From positions 2,108,001-2,172,000 of the forward strand of contig NC_065536.1 in assembly GCF_932294415.1 (NCBI RefSeq): a stretch of 64,000 bases of DNA, in the 5' to 3' direction. The notes beneath the pieces were generated by a model, which worked only from the letters and a program-made list of their open reading frames with translations, was not told the origin of the DNA and did no database searches. This DNA is from Quercus robur. Lineage: Eukaryota > Streptophyta > Magnoliopsida > Fagales > Fagaceae. The translations under genes and the position numbers were made by a program. The first letter of the stretch is position 1. The number at the start of each line of letters is the position of its first letter. This document shows, piece after piece, positions 11,735-23,969 of this stretch.

Positions 11735-11775
<41 letters not shown>

Positions 11776-12457
11776 TTATTAACTCACTAGTGAACTTGCG
11801 GAAACCCTTATATGCATAGCTCATGGCTTAAATCCATTAGCAAAGTCGTAATTTTTTAGTAACATTTAAGGAATCCAGGCAATTTTAAGATTTTTTTTTT
11901 TTTTTTTTTTCAGATAGAAATTCTATTCTAAAATAATCTCACCTAGAGACTTGAATTTCGCCCTTACCCCCCACCTCACAAGAATTTATATTTATAAAGT
12001 GATCATTATGTTAAGGTTGTGCGGTAATAATATTACATTTTCAAGATATCACAAAACTTTTTTTTTCTCATAAAAAAATTAAAAGAATTAAATAAATAAA
12101 ACATAAACCTTAAAGAACAACCAGGCTGTTTATATAGAAATGCCTTATGTTTCCCAAAAAAATAAAAATAAAAAAGAATGAGAAATTCCTTATTATATTT
12201 ATATATCAAAAACTTTAATAATTTTTTGTCATTGTTTTCGCACCTAGGATGTGCATGCTTCCACATGACTCTATCTCTTTGATTCCAATGCCCAATCTTA
12301 TATTAATTGTATTATTTAATACATCAATTATATATGTTATTTTTTAGAGTGATGTAAACCCTATGACGTCACGCACGCAGCAAACAATGTTTTGTACACG
12401 TCATACACATTTGAGCTTCTTCAATACACCTAAATAAATAAGCATTTTGATGTGTAC
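11110..12457. other. Intergenic downstream of TPP
   Basis: No gene recognised. Contains a (TA)n tract at about 11739-11770, a T run at about 11890-11910 followed by a minus-strand SINE-like scrap (11905-12035, AGATAGAAATTCTATTC), and a fragment at 11483-11535 related to the second SINE type seen at 12459-12640. Confidence 0.45.
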
Positions 12458-12458
12458 T

Positions 12459-12640
12459 ATTTTATTTTATTTTATTTTTTTAGATAGTTTCAACTTATGG
12501 TGTCCACTCCTGATAATAGCTCTTTATCGTTAGATTAAGATCGATATCAATCGGTTTTTGGTGTAAGCGGGAATTAAATCCTGGATCTTTTATTTAACCA
12601 TCAGATACTTTACTAGTTGAGTTAACTGGAACTCACATTT
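12459..12640 (-). mobile_element. tRNA-derived SINE, reverse orientation
   Basis: Read on the minus strand it starts near 12640 with a Pol III-like head (AACTCAACTAGTAAAGTATC; then GGATTTAATTCCCGC, a degenerate B box) and runs through 'acaccaaaaaccgattga' and 'gataaagagctattatcagg' to a tail at 12480, ending in poly(A) (the T-rich run 12459-12481 on +). Family relatives in this window are 18075-18195 (minus) and 26694-26866 (plus). The family name is not known to me. Confidence 0.55.
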
Positions 12641-13368
12641 TAAATTAATCTTAAAATCTGTCATTATTAGACGTATAAAACACATTATTTACTAAAATAC
12701 ATAGATACATAAGTTGTTTTGCCTTTTTTTGCCTTTTTCAATTATCCATGAAAAACTTGTTCTCTTTTTTCTCCAAATGATTACATGTGTCCCTTTATCA
12801 ATATATTCGACAATTATAGATGTCATCCTTAGATATAGCTTCAATGTCAATTAATTTTTTTAATATAAAATATAAAGAAATATTAATATCCATACAAATA
12901 TACAGTATATAGAATGGAGGTTTAGTACTTAATTTTGGTTTATTGACTTTTCATTCTCCCTATCATTCTTCCAACCCCTTTTCTCCCTTTCTTAACTCTT
13001 CTTCTTCTCCCATAATTCTTCACCATACTGTTACTCTTTTTCAAACTCTTCATCTCTCTTTTTTAAATCTCCTTATTCCCATCTTTGTTTTTATAAATTT
13101 CATATTACTTCTCTCTAATTCATTCCACATTCTTCCTACAAATATATATATATATATATATATTACTCTCTCTCTCTCTATGTTTTCTTCTTTTTTTCTA
13201 TGTATTTATTATTTTATTTGCCTTTTTTGTAGCATATTTTTTATTCTTTCTTGCAACTTTACTTTAGGTTGATACATTTTAGCGTTTTGAATTCCCATCA
13301 CAAGCCTTCTTTCTTATGAATTTGGTTTGAACTTTGTTTGGATTAATATATATATATATATATATATA
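12641..13368. other. Intergenic
   Basis: No gene. A CT-rich stretch at 12945-13260 gives a long but low-complexity + strand frame that I do not accept. (TA)n tracts lie at 13141-13163 and 13344-13368; the second is the target of element 2. Confidence 0.45.
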
Positions 13369-14062
13369 TGTGGGGCCCAATAATTTGTGGCCTTGGCCCA
13401 TTTTTACATTGGGGCCCAAGGCCCGAGCCGAGGAAGGGTATAGCCAAGGATGTGTAATAAAATCCAAATAGTCTTAAAACACAGCCAAGGATGATTCTGT
13501 CCTCGGCATATCTGAGGTCCCCCTGGAAGAAAGAGTAAAAACGGTATAGGAACAGTTTTGAAAAAAATCTAAAATATCTATGTCAATAGAGAAGGAGACG
13601 CTGGATAGTATAACGACCAAGGACAAAGGGAAAGCTGCCATTATTGTCATTCAATACTCTGCACCTGACAGAGCCATGCTCTTCAGCTTTTACAACCACC
13701 CCCAACCACTCTAGGTATGGGCTGACAGGACAAGTCTTAAGTCCTAGGAAATTGAGCTTATACGTGGATGTTGGTGAGAGGATAAATGCCCGTATAAAGG
13801 ATAAGAGAGGCAGTATGAGAGAGGGGGGGGGGGGGACAATTCGTCCTCTCAGCCATGATGTCCTAGAAACAAGGAGAATAAGAAGAGCATAGAGCTCCCC
13901 AGACTCCTCGGACGAGATTCACTGACCGGAGCCAACCCGAACTACCGTCCCGTGACCCAGACTTAGCTTTTCAAACCCACGCTCTCCAAATGATATTGTT
14001 TGAGCCCTCTTTACGTACGAGCCCAATATTATCTTGGGGTCGTTACAAATCAAGTCCTTACA
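13369..14062 (+). repeat. 5' LTR of element 2
   Basis: Starts TGTGGGGCCC and ends GTCCTTACA. It has a likely TATA (CGTATAAAGG, about 13792) and a G run at about 13826-13838. Confidence 0.9.
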
Positions 14063-14309
14063 ATTGGCGTCGTCTGTGGGAAATGCTTGTGTCTTGGCAC
14101 AGGTGGTGGGTTGAGACAATCTCTCACATCATTTCCAACAGCCGGATGTAGTGTTCTAGCGTAAAGTTCCACTAGGGGCTACGTTTCTTCAATAGGGGCT
14201 GCGCTTCGTAGCGTCAGCAGCACAGATGGTTCTAGGGGTTTGGCCGAGGAGCTAATCCCCCTAAACCAAGGTCCCACGCCATAGTCGAGGGGTTAATTCC
14301 ACCAACTAC

Positions 14310-15120
14310 TTAAAAATCAAGTTTTGGACAGAACCAAGGTATTGCATGGTCCTCGGACTCAAATCTATGGGGAAACCAACTACTTAAAAATCAAGTTTTT
14401 GACAGAACCAAGGTATTGCATGGTCCTCGGACTCAAACCTATAGGGAAACCAACTACTTAAAAAATCAAGTTTTGGACAGAACCAAGGTATTGCATGGTC
14501 CTCAGACTCAAATCTATGGGGAAACCAACTACTTAAAAAATCAAGTTTTGGACAGAACCAAGGTATTGCATGGTCCTCGGACTCAAACCTATAGGGAAAC
14601 CAACTATTTAAAAATCAATTTTTGGACAGAACCAAGGTATTGCATGGTCTTCGGACTCAAACCTATGGAGAAACCAACTACTTAAAAATCAAGTTTTGGA
14701 CAGAACCAAGGTATTGCATCGTCCTCGGACTCAAACCTATGGGGAAACCAACTACTTAAAAAATCAAGTTTTGGACAGAACCAAGGTATTGCATGGTCCT
14801 CGGACTCAAACCTATGGGGAAACCAACTACTTAAAAATCAAGTTTTTGACAGAACCAAGGTATTGCATGGTCCTCAGACTCAAACCTATGGGGAAACCAA
14901 CTACTTAAAAATCAAGTTTTGGACAGAACCAAGGTATTGCATGGTCCTCGGACTCAAACCTATGGGGAAACCAATTACTTAAAAATCAAGTTTTTGATAG
15001 AACCAAGGTATTGCATGGTCCTCGGACTCAAACCTATAGGGAAACCAACTACTTAAAAAATCAAGTTTTGGACAAAACCAAGGTATTGCATGGTCCTCGG
15101 ACTTAAACCTATGGAAAAGT
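14310..15120 (+). repeat. 73-76-bp tandem array in element 2
   Basis: Eleven occurrences of the word GGTATTGCATGGTC or one-base variants, spaced 73-76 bp. The unit is the same as the 81-bp unit of element 1, shortened after CTTAAAA. The spacing varies by one base with the length of an A run, so no frame stays open across the array. Confidence 0.9.
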
Positions 15121-15334
15121 CAGCTATTTAAGAAGAATTCTAAGTCACTTAGTCCTCGGACCAAATACCAGAAAAGGCTAAGGCTATGAAGGTCATTAGG
15201 AAGATGGCGAAACACCTTATTTCTCAGCGACCTGCAGGGGCTGTTCATTTTGGGTTATATATCCTCGGATGATTACTTCTTACACGGCATCAAGCATTCG
15301 GCCATCATCTCGTTCAAGTTTGGGCTATACAACC

Positions 15335-15615
15335 CATTTTCAGGTCGGTCTTATTGAACACGATAGCTTCAATAAGTTCATAATAACATCTTTTTTCTTG
15401 GTAAGGGATTTCGGCCCTAAGTATTGTTTTCTCAGGTCGGCGTTATTATGCCAGACAGCTCTAATAAGCTCATCATAATATTTTTTTTCTTTTTTCTTAG
15501 TAAGGGTTTCTGCCCTAAGTATCATTTGTTCAAATCAGCATTATTATGTCGGATAGTTTCAATAAGCACAGAGCATGGTCTTTTTATTAACTGGGATTTT
15601 GGCCCTAAGCATCGT
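15335..15615 (+). repeat. Second tandem array, about 85-bp units
   Basis: About three to four diverged copies of a unit with the words CAGGTCGG, TTATTATGCC, AATAAG.TCATAATA and TCGGCCCTAAGTAT. The same unit recurs at 49660-50010 in element 3 and as a single copy at about 5520-5610 in element 1. Confidence 0.7.
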
Positions 15616-16810
15616 TCAGAATGTAAAAATAAAAAAAGAAGTCATATGGTAGTACGTCTATTCATGGCATAACCATTTCAGAAAGAAGAGGTAGAATATA
15701 CGAAATAAAGCAATGATGACTTTTATTAATATAAAGAGGTATTGCAGCATACAATGAAGGGCTTAAACAAGCCTATATAGAAAACGAATCACAGAAACAA
15801 TAAAAATAAAAAAAAAATAAAAAAATAAAAAAAAAACTACAACAACAACAACAACAAAACAAACAAATAGCCAGAAGTCTTTTTAAGCTCTGCTCCGAGG
15901 TCTTTCCAGATTCTGCCCCAGTAGCACCCATATTGAGAGGAGGACCTCCCTTAGTGGAAGAGGAGAAGAAGAGGAAGAAGGAAAAGCACCAGGATGGATC
16001 TGGTGATGGGAAAGAAGAAGAAGGGGAGGCAAAAGGAGGCACCAGTGAAGGAAGAGAGGAAGAAACAGGGATACTTTGTCCCTGCGTCAGCCCTGACTCC
16101 TAACACGCTGGTGCCATGTTAGCTATGCTCATAAGAGAGCGGCTGGTACTGATAATGTGTGACCCCAGCTCAGTCGCACCAAAAGTTTGACGCGACGAGC
16201 CCCTGCTTCGGATTTTGGCTGAAGGGAGGATGAGAGGTATCTTGAGTCTCTGCCATCCCTGTCCTGACCGAGCTATCTTAAGCTTCGGAGGGACAGAACG
16301 CTTCTGAGAAAGATGTGATCTTTTCATCCCCACTTCTACTTCAAATGTGTCACACTATAAACTATGGTTATGCTGATAAGGAAGGCTTTGAGCACAGCTT
16401 GAGGGTTGAGATTTTAGGAAGGTTAAAGAGTCTTTACGCGAAGGGAATACCCTCTCATTTGGCTTCTTATATGGAAGGTGAATTCAGTGGCATTTAATTC
16501 GAACATATCTCCAAGAAGATCTGCAAGTAAGGTAGCGTCTGTTCAACTCCCCAATGTCATCTGTAACTGTCAGATTTGATTGGCCTCGTAAAGGAAATTT
16601 ATTAAAGACACGCTTCGTACTCTGAAACGACGGGAGCGCATCGTGTGTAAATCTAGAAGAATGTCTCGTAACCCGGCGCATTTCCTAAGCAGATGAAGAG
16701 ACGCCAATATTAATGAAGGGCAGAGCTAAATGAACTGTAATAAAGGCTTGGCATCATCAAAACCCTCCTCTCCGACCAAGAGGTCGGACAGTAGGATTTT
16801 GAGGGGCTAT
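15616..16810. other. Interior of element 2 after the arrays
   Basis: Family backbone with an A-rich tract (15795-15850) and a GA-rich tract (15955-16065); it aligns by eye with 5620-6713 and 50010-51157. No protein domain was recognised. Confidence 0.6.
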
Positions 16811-17498
16811 TGTGGGGCCTAATAATTTGTGGCCCTGGCTCACTTTTACATTGGGGCCCAAGACCCAAGCCGAGGAAGGGTATAGTCGAGGATGTGTAAT
16901 AAAATCCAAATAGTCTTGAAACACAGCCGAGGATGATTCTGTCATCGGCATATCCGAGGTCCCCCTAGAAGAAAGGGTAAAAACGGTATAGGAACAGTTT
17001 GGAAAAAAATCTAAAATATCTATGTCAATAGAGAAGGAGACGCTGGATAGTATAACGATCAAGGACAAAGGAAAAGCTGCTATTATTACCATTCAATACT
17101 CTGCACCTGACAGAGCCATGCTCTTCAGCTTTTACAACCACCCTCAACCACTCTAGGTATGGGCTGACAGGACAAGTCTTAAGTCCTAGGAAATTGAGCT
17201 TATACGTGGACGTTGGTGAGAGGATAAATGCCCGTATAAAAGGATAAGAGAGGCAGTATGAGAGAGAGGGGGGGACAATCCATCCTCCCAGCCATGATGT
17301 CCTAGAAACAAGGAGAATAAGAAGAGCATAGAGCTCCCTAGACTCCTCGGACGAGATTCACTGATCGGAGCCAACCCGAACTACCGTCCAGTGACCTAGA
17401 CTTAGCCTTTCAAACCCACGCTCTCCAAATGATATTGTTTGGGCCCTTTTTACGTACGAGCCCAATATTATCTTGGGGTTGTTACGAATCAAGTCCTT

Positions 17499-17501
<3 letters not shown>
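16811..17501 (+). repeat. 3' LTR of element 2
   Basis: 691 bp, very close to 13369-14062. Followed by the ATATA target duplication inside a (TA)n tract running to about 17532. Confidence 0.9.
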
Positions 17502-17506
<5 letters not shown>

Positions 17507-17536
<30 letters not shown>

Positions 17537-18240
17537 TTGGGTAAATACTTGTTTTGAAAGTGAGAATTTAAGTTTATATTATAACATGCTTGACTTGGCT
17601 ATGTATTTGAATGTGTTTACCAATTATTTGAATAATTGATTATTGCAAATACTATATCTTATGACATTAATTTCATTTTAATTTTGGTTTGAGATACTTT
17701 TTCTTTATTTTCGGACATTGGGGAGAGAAATTTAGAATTTTGATGTTATTTTCGCTTTCATTTTTGTTTCAATTTGTGTTTAGTGTATTTTCAAAAAGCA
17801 ATTCTAGATTTATAAATTTGTAGATAGGTAACATATTTTTTATGGATATAGGGTGTGAAATTTGGATTTTATGAAATTTTTTTAAAACAATATTAATTGC
17901 CAATATCTTGTGAACTTTGATGATGTACAAAATTTTGTAAGTAAATAGTGTTTAGAAATAAATATTTTCTCTACTTACCTTTTGAGTTGTTGAGAAAGTT
18001 TGTTTTGTTTTACATATTTTATTTATTTATAGTTACGATAGTATTACAATCTATAACGTCTATTGCTTAATAATTTTTCTTTATCGTCAGACCAAAACAC
18101 CAATTAGTTTTTTATATAGACGGGATTCAACCCTGATCTCTCTTTTTCGTCGACAAAATGCTTTACTAGCTAAGCTAATTACTGGAACTTATATTTTACT
18201 TTTAATCTTCTTAATAAAGAAAATTTTTAATTATAATGTG

Positions 18241-18278
<38 letters not shown>

Positions 18279-18476
18279 ATTAACTTGAGGAAAAAACTTT
18301 CATGCACATCACATAGTTTACAGCGACTAGCTTCTTCTTAACTCTTAGCATAACCTTTCGTTGTCCCTTTTTTTTTTAATAACAATAACCTTTCCTTGTC
18401 TGTTCCTTGCATATGTGTCTCCTAAGATAACTTTGAAAAATCCTTCTCAACTATTATAATCCAAGTGGTGACAACC
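17507..18476. other. Intergenic between element 2 and UGT region
   Basis: No gene. (TA)n at 17502-17532 and 18242-18268, the latter followed by (GT)n. A minus-strand SINE remnant lies at 18075-18195 (ggattcaaccctgatc; tactagctaagctaatt), of the same type as 12459-12640. Confidence 0.45.
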
Positions 18477-18561
18477 GACAACCTTGAATACTGATATCAA
18501 GGAAGACATAAAGAAACATAGTTTCTTTATGTCTTCCTTGATATCAGTATTCAAGGTTGTC
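18477..18561. repeat. Perfect 41-bp inverted repeat, 3-bp spacer
   Basis: The arm 18477-18517 (starts GACAACCTTGAATACTGATA) is the exact reverse complement of 18521-18561, with only ATA between them. The match stops abruptly at both outer ends. It would fold as a 41-bp hairpin. It lies about 600 bp upstream of the UGT start. Confidence 0.95.
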
Positions 18562-19160
18562 AATATAATTCATGAGTGTACTGTTAATACATGCTAGATT
18601 GTATAATAGTTTGAAGTCCATCGCCTATAAAAAGCTTGGTATATTGAGGCAGAGAAGCAAAACTAGAAAGATAATACAGCCCTATCAATATAACTGCACT
18701 GTTCATCTTCTTTCTTTTGTTTCAGTTCGGTCATCCCTCTATACCTTGTGTGTTTAAGTGTGTTTATATATACATGTTAAAATGTAATTTGTAATTGAAA
18801 GAAAGAAGCAATTGAAATCTAGATGTCAACAAATAAAGAATCCAGCAGCAGCAAAATTGAACAAGCATGCAAATGACACTTCATGGACAAGTGTCAATTA
18901 AAGAGAAATGAAGCAAACTTCTGTAGTATTCTTGAAGCTTGTAGTCATCCTAAACTCCTAACATATTTATATAAAGATGTGAGTTGTAAAATGAAGTATG
19001 TAACATCTAGAAAAAGAACAATGAAAATTACAATGAAATATTTGTGCTGCAATACTTTGTTTTTCCTTCATGTCTAGCATAACATTAACATCTCTACAAA
19101 AGTTAAACACTAAATTCTACTTCTAGCCATATAATTAAGAACTTGCACCCAACAATATAT
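18562..19160. other. Upstream region of UGT
   Basis: AT-rich, no gene recognised. TATATATA-type sequence at about 18764-18773 is a possible TATA region, but no start site can be fixed. Confidence 0.35.
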
Positions 19161-19771
19161 ATGGAATCAATCACCGTCCAGCACGTGGCGGTGATACCTT
19201 TCCCATGCCAAGGCCACATCAACGCCATGATGGGTGTCTGCAAGTCATTATCTTCAAAACAAGGCCATGGAATTCTCATCACCATCGTTGTCACTGAAGA
19301 GTGGCTCAGCTGCATCTGTGGCTCCGACCCCAGCAAGCCAAATGATAACAGTAACAACACTATTCGCTTCGCTACCATCCCTAACGTGGTCGAGCGTGAA
19401 AAAATGGGTGACTTTGGGCCCTTCAACGAAGTGGTGAAGGCGAAAATGGAAGCTCCCGTTGAAGAACTCCTGGATCGACTCGACCCTCCGGTGGATAGAA
19501 TCATAGCTGACTTTGAGCTGCAGTGGCCACTCGACTTTGCGATTCGAAAGGAAATTCCAATTGCCTCGCTTGGGAGCATATCAGCTTTTTTTTTCTCCAT
19601 GCTTCATCCTTACTATGTTTTCACACAGCATCATCATTTGCCGCTTCACTTTATAGGTACTTCCTTTAGTAATAATGCATTAGTGTGAAATAAAAATAAT
19701 AGATCACATCTCTCACATTTTTTGCCACAATTTAACAACATATGTGACTGTGATTTAAGATTCATCACTAA

Positions 19772-19982
19772 GTGTGCATTTGAATGTCTCTTATTTTACT
19801 GAAAACTAAAAACTAAAAATAATAAAAAATTATTGTTCATGCTTGAAAGTACTATTCATATACCTGATTGCACTTTTCATTTCCCATGAACAATGCAATA
19901 GGCGTTGGTAAAAAAAAAAAAAAAAAGCTGAAAACGCCATACGCGTAAAACGTGGACGCAGACGCGCAAGGCAAATGCACCC
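19772..19982. mobile_element. MITE in UGT intron
   Basis: Short inverted ends GTGCATTTG (19774-19782) and CAAATGCAC (19972-19980) enclose AT-rich sequence plus a GC-richer right flank with acgcgt/gacgcgc words. This resembles common plant MITEs with GCATTTG-type ends. The target duplication is not clear. Confidence 0.4.
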
Positions 19983-21523
19983 TAAACCTACCATTTTTTG
20001 TCTTTCACTCACAATCAGCATATATTATGGTTGCACTAAAAATTGTGGAACAAAAATTGTCCTAATCAAGAGTTTTATGGCTCAACTAGGTTTAGCACAA
20101 TCTGATATTTTCAATAGAAACTTTCAGGATTTAAATGAATTTCTCTTGTTGCAACCATTAAATTTTCAAAAGAAAAAAGGTTGGACCCGTAAACTTTCTC
20201 TAAAAATGATATTCCTTCAAACACAAGGTGACATGATATACTCCTTAGGACACAATATTTTGACACAATATTTTTGTAATTCTTTTTTCATATCTACTAA
20301 CATAGTTTGTTGTGATAGGTACCATTATTAAAATAAATTAAAAATTAACCAAAAAAAAAACCTAATTGGAGTAGTGTAATAATTGTTTTTATGAGGTTGT
20401 TTCTATTGAAGATGTTCAAATGTTCAAATTTCTCATTTCCTAATTAACTAACGAATATATATAAAGACCCCGAATATTGAATCAATAAAAAGTCAATCCA
20501 ATTAAAAACCTACACTATTTTATTAAGAAAACTATTGTAAGTAAAGTATGACAAATTATTATTGACCATAAAGATGATCAATAATTTTTATGCCAAAAAG
20601 TAAGAAGAGTGTATTAGTTGTTATCAAATTAAAAGAGAGATACACAAATTTAATTAATAATTTTGTATTTCAAAATCAAGAAGAGTAATTTTTACATTAA
20701 AAAATTAAGATATATAAATTTAAATAGATGTTATTTAATTTATATCTAAATATAGATAGGAATTCACTTAAAATCATTGCTTTAGGTGTCAAATTCTATT
20801 GGGTTAGCTTTGACAATAATTGGTATATAACATAATAAAAGTAGTGTCAATGATAGACTCAGATAAGAGTAACGTCACTCTAGTCACAATAAGTCATGTC
20901 AACATTTTATAAAAATGATGTCCTTAGGAATAAAATCATATGTTTTACCCTTATTCTTATGTTCCAGTTTATACTCTACTATATGTCCATTTTTTTTCAT
21001 TTTAAACTTTGATTATTATTATTATTATTATTATTATAAACATGTGACAAATTATAATTAGTAGAGCATATATAAAATGGACTATTCAATATGGGACAAA
21101 AGATTTTTATTCATGTCCCTGGTATTACTTGAAAAATCTCCACTTCCTTGCTATAATTTTAATATATGTATATGTTTACTAGTTGGACACCTCATAGAAA
21201 TTAAATTTAATCGGTTTGCATGTTAGTTTCAAATCACAAGAGAGAATCCATTTCACTGTACATTTTATTTCTTAGATCAAACGATATATTTGCCGCATCA
21301 GAATTTTAAATGGTAAAGCAATTGATAAACTTTTAAATTTATAATATTTAATCCAAACCATGAAATATGTTCATTTTTAAGTGGAGAGGATTGTTTTCCT
21401 GGCTAACTATTCACTTTGTTTTTCAATTAAGCCCACCTATTTCAAGTGCAAAAGATTGATTTGCAATTAGTACATATTAGTCGGTTTCATAAGAGATTAT
21501 TTTGTCCTTCTTTGGTGTGATAG
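19983..21523. other. Remainder of UGT intron
   Basis: AT-rich, with an (ATT)n run at about 21013-21038. It ends in the acceptor GTGATAG at 21523. No coding sequence seen; the frame at 19975-20331 is chance. Confidence 0.5.
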
Positions 21524-22428
21524 ATGACGAAGACAATCATGTGGAAAACATACCCGGGATTTCTTCAACTCATTTAGAAGACCTACGAATCGTATTTCAT
21601 GAAAACAACCCAAAGGGAATGGAACAAATCTTGAATTGCTTTTCAATGGTGTCCAAAGCACAATATCTTCTTGTCAATTCCTTCTATGAGCTTGAAGCTC
21701 AAGCCTTTGACTCTTTGAAAGCAACATTCCCTTTCCCTGTGTACCCTATTGGTCCTACCAACCGTTACTTGGAACCAAAACTTGATCAACATAGTTCCTT
21801 TACAACTACAACAACTATTGAATATCTAAAATGGTTGGATTCCCAGCCTTCAGCCTCTGTCTTGTATGTTTCATTTGGAAGTTTTTTTGAGCTTTCCAGC
21901 ACTCAAATGGATGAATTCGCAGTCGCGCTTTGTAGTAGTGGTGTTCGGTTCTTGTGGGTGGCGCGTGGGGAAGCTTCTAGGCTGAAAGAAACTTGTGGTG
22001 GTGATAAAGGGTTGGTAGTGCCTTGGTGTGACCAACTAAGAGTGTTGTGCCATCCTTCTGTAGGTGGATTTTGGTCCCATTCTGGATGGAATTCAGTCCA
22101 AGAAACTATTTATGCAGGCATTCCTATGCTTGCTTTCCCCTTATTTTTGGACTAAGTTCCTAACAGTAGGAAAATTGAGGAAGATTGGAAGATTGGGTGG
22201 AGGGTTAAGAGAGCAGAGATAGGAAGTGAAATTTTGGTGGCAACAGAGGATATATTACAACACATACAAAGGCTTATGGATCTTGAAAGCTGTGAGGGAA
22301 AAGAAACTAGGAAAAGAGCAAGAGAACTTAAAAATATGTATGATCAAGCGACTGCTAAAGGTGAATCATTTGATTCTCACTTGGATGCATTTGTTAGTGA
22401 CTTTTTAGAAGGCTATTTGAACCATTAA

Positions 22429-23969
22429 GAAGTTTCGTTATTATATGCGATTTATGTGGGTTTTTTTTTCTTTTTCTTTTTCTTTTTTTTTCAAAGAAGA
22501 GAATATGTATGGCTTGCTGAACATAATTATGGAATTAGTAGTAAATGTATAATACTATTATCTCAATTAAGTTAATGTGTCAATAAATTTGTTGCAAGTG
22601 GTTGATCTAGCCAATTCAATGTAATTATGACCTTAAGTTGCTTATGATGATTAATGGAATCATCAATATCTTTGTAACAGTAGTGATAGTTACATACTGT
22701 GTATATAAAACACAGCTGAAAATTCATGTTTTGAAAATGTGATTTTAGCTGGAGTGTGTAAACGTGTGTAACAATAATTAGTGTTTTTTTTTTTTTTAAA
22801 TAGTAATTTTAAGCTTGTATATTTTGATGAATCTCAAGACAAGTGGTTGCCGACAATAGCAAGCAATAGTCAGCAACATTATGTTGATTTGTAGTGGCAA
22901 ATCATTGATGTTGTTGGTCACTTGGTCCCAAATGGGAATGGCTCATGGCAGTTCAATTAGGAAGTGAAAATTATGTATTCAACCAAAGAGGCGTTCCAAA
23001 TGGGTTGGATTAGATTCGAGGGGAACTGCTAAATAAAACCGTTTTGACATTTAGTTTAAACTGCAAGTAGTTTACGAAATAAGAGAACGCTGGGTGTCGT
23101 TTACATCTCAGCCTTTTAAAACTGAAGGACATGTCATCTCTTCTTTCTTCTTGAAAATAGATGACAGGCTACATGAACGGTCTTGCAGTGTTTCAAACCA
23201 AAGGCATTGATTAGGACTTGGGACAAAAGAAGAAATACAAACCGGTAAATTAATGACTCAATATTATAAGATAGAACATGGTAGGTTTTAAAAGCATTGG
23301 GAGAAAACCTGACTTTGCAATGACAATGAGCCCTACGGCCTAAATTTTCAAATTCAAAGCCTACTGACTTAAGCCGGTATCACAAATGACTTGAAATGTT
23401 TATTTTAAGCCTTGGTTTGAGTGAATCAAAAACCATTGAGAAAGCCATAATAAGAATAAACATATTTAAAACCCTTCGAGGATTTAACTATAATTTCAAT
23501 ATCACCCATTAATGCTTGAAGTGGGAGAACCTTGTGGCCCAAGTTTCCAAAGGGCCTGTGCTGAGTCCCATTCTCCACTTCCTAACGTTTTTGGACACAT
23601 TATTGTTCTCAATTTCACGCTTAAGAGTGGATCAATAATCAGAATGTCAATGCCAACAAACGAATTCATGATTGCATGAATCAATTGAGGCTGCTCTGCA
23701 GCTGATCCTTTCTTCCATGTTGTAATCTAGTAAAGTCCATCCAAATGGAGGCAGCAACATCTACAAGTTTTCATCAGCTATGACTCAAGTTCATATATAT
23801 TCTTTCACATGGCCAAAGGCATATAAGAAGAAGCGAAGAACATTACAGAAAGGGTAAAAAAATGAAAAGAAAAAGAAACACAATGGCAAGCAAATAATAG
23901 GCACCCTTAGATCGGAGAGCAGTTGCAAAGACCAATCATTGGATCATTTGCAAACAACTGGCACTATCT
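22429..23969. other. Intergenic between UGT and SAM synthetase
   Basis: Two 3' ends converge here. No further gene recognised. The 3'UTR of the SAM synthetase should occupy roughly the last 200-300 bp (minus strand). Confidence 0.45.

Larger units (their letters stand above)
13369..17501 (+). mobile_element. Non-autonomous LTR retrotransposon, element 2
   Basis: Complete element of 4,133 bp with LTRs 13369-14062 (694 bp) and 16811-17501 (691 bp), TG..CA ends and a target duplication ATATA (13364-13368 and 17502-17506), inserted in a (TA)n tract. A primer-binding-like segment TTGGCGTCGTCTGTGGGAA follows the left LTR, and ggattttgaggggctat precedes the right LTR. The interior holds an array of about 11 units (14310-15120), a second short array (15335-15615) and backbone shared with elements 1 and 3. 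No gag-pol. Its copy of the sequence around 15320-15345 is uninterrupted where element 3 carries a nested insertion, so it serves as the empty-site reference. Confidence 0.9.
19161..22428 (+). pseudogene. UDP-glycosyltransferase, UGT87-like, broken by one stop
   Basis: A family-1 glycosyltransferase would move a sugar from a UDP-sugar to a small molecule in the cytosol. Exon 1 is 19161-19656 and exon 2 is 21524-22428, with a GT-AG intron splitting codon 166; total 466 codons, close to the family's 450-480. Exon 1 has the N-terminal acceptor domain with the catalytic His in PFPCQGHINAMM (H19). Exon 2 opens with a segment like UGT87 members (IPGISSTHLEDL) and holds a full PSPG box starting WCDQLRVL, with HSGWNS where HCGWNS is usual. 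Codon 376 is TAA at 22153-22155 where the last PSPG residue, normally Gln, should stand. The frame continues unbroken for 90 more codons (VPNSRKIEEDWKIGWRVK) to 22428. Probably a young pseudogene; a sequencing error cannot be excluded. UGT87 assignment is by recollection. Confidence 0.85.

Noticed and set aside
12943..13272. 109-codon + strand frame
   Set aside because: CT-rich low-complexity sequence followed by (TA)n; no recognisable protein.
14310..15120. CRISPR-like regular repeats
   Set aside because: The units are directly abutting tandem repeats without unique spacers, inside a plant LTR element.
19103..19600. 165-codon minus-strand frame opposite UGT exon 1
   Set aside because: Antisense shadow of the real exon, which carries the UGT motifs and splice donor.
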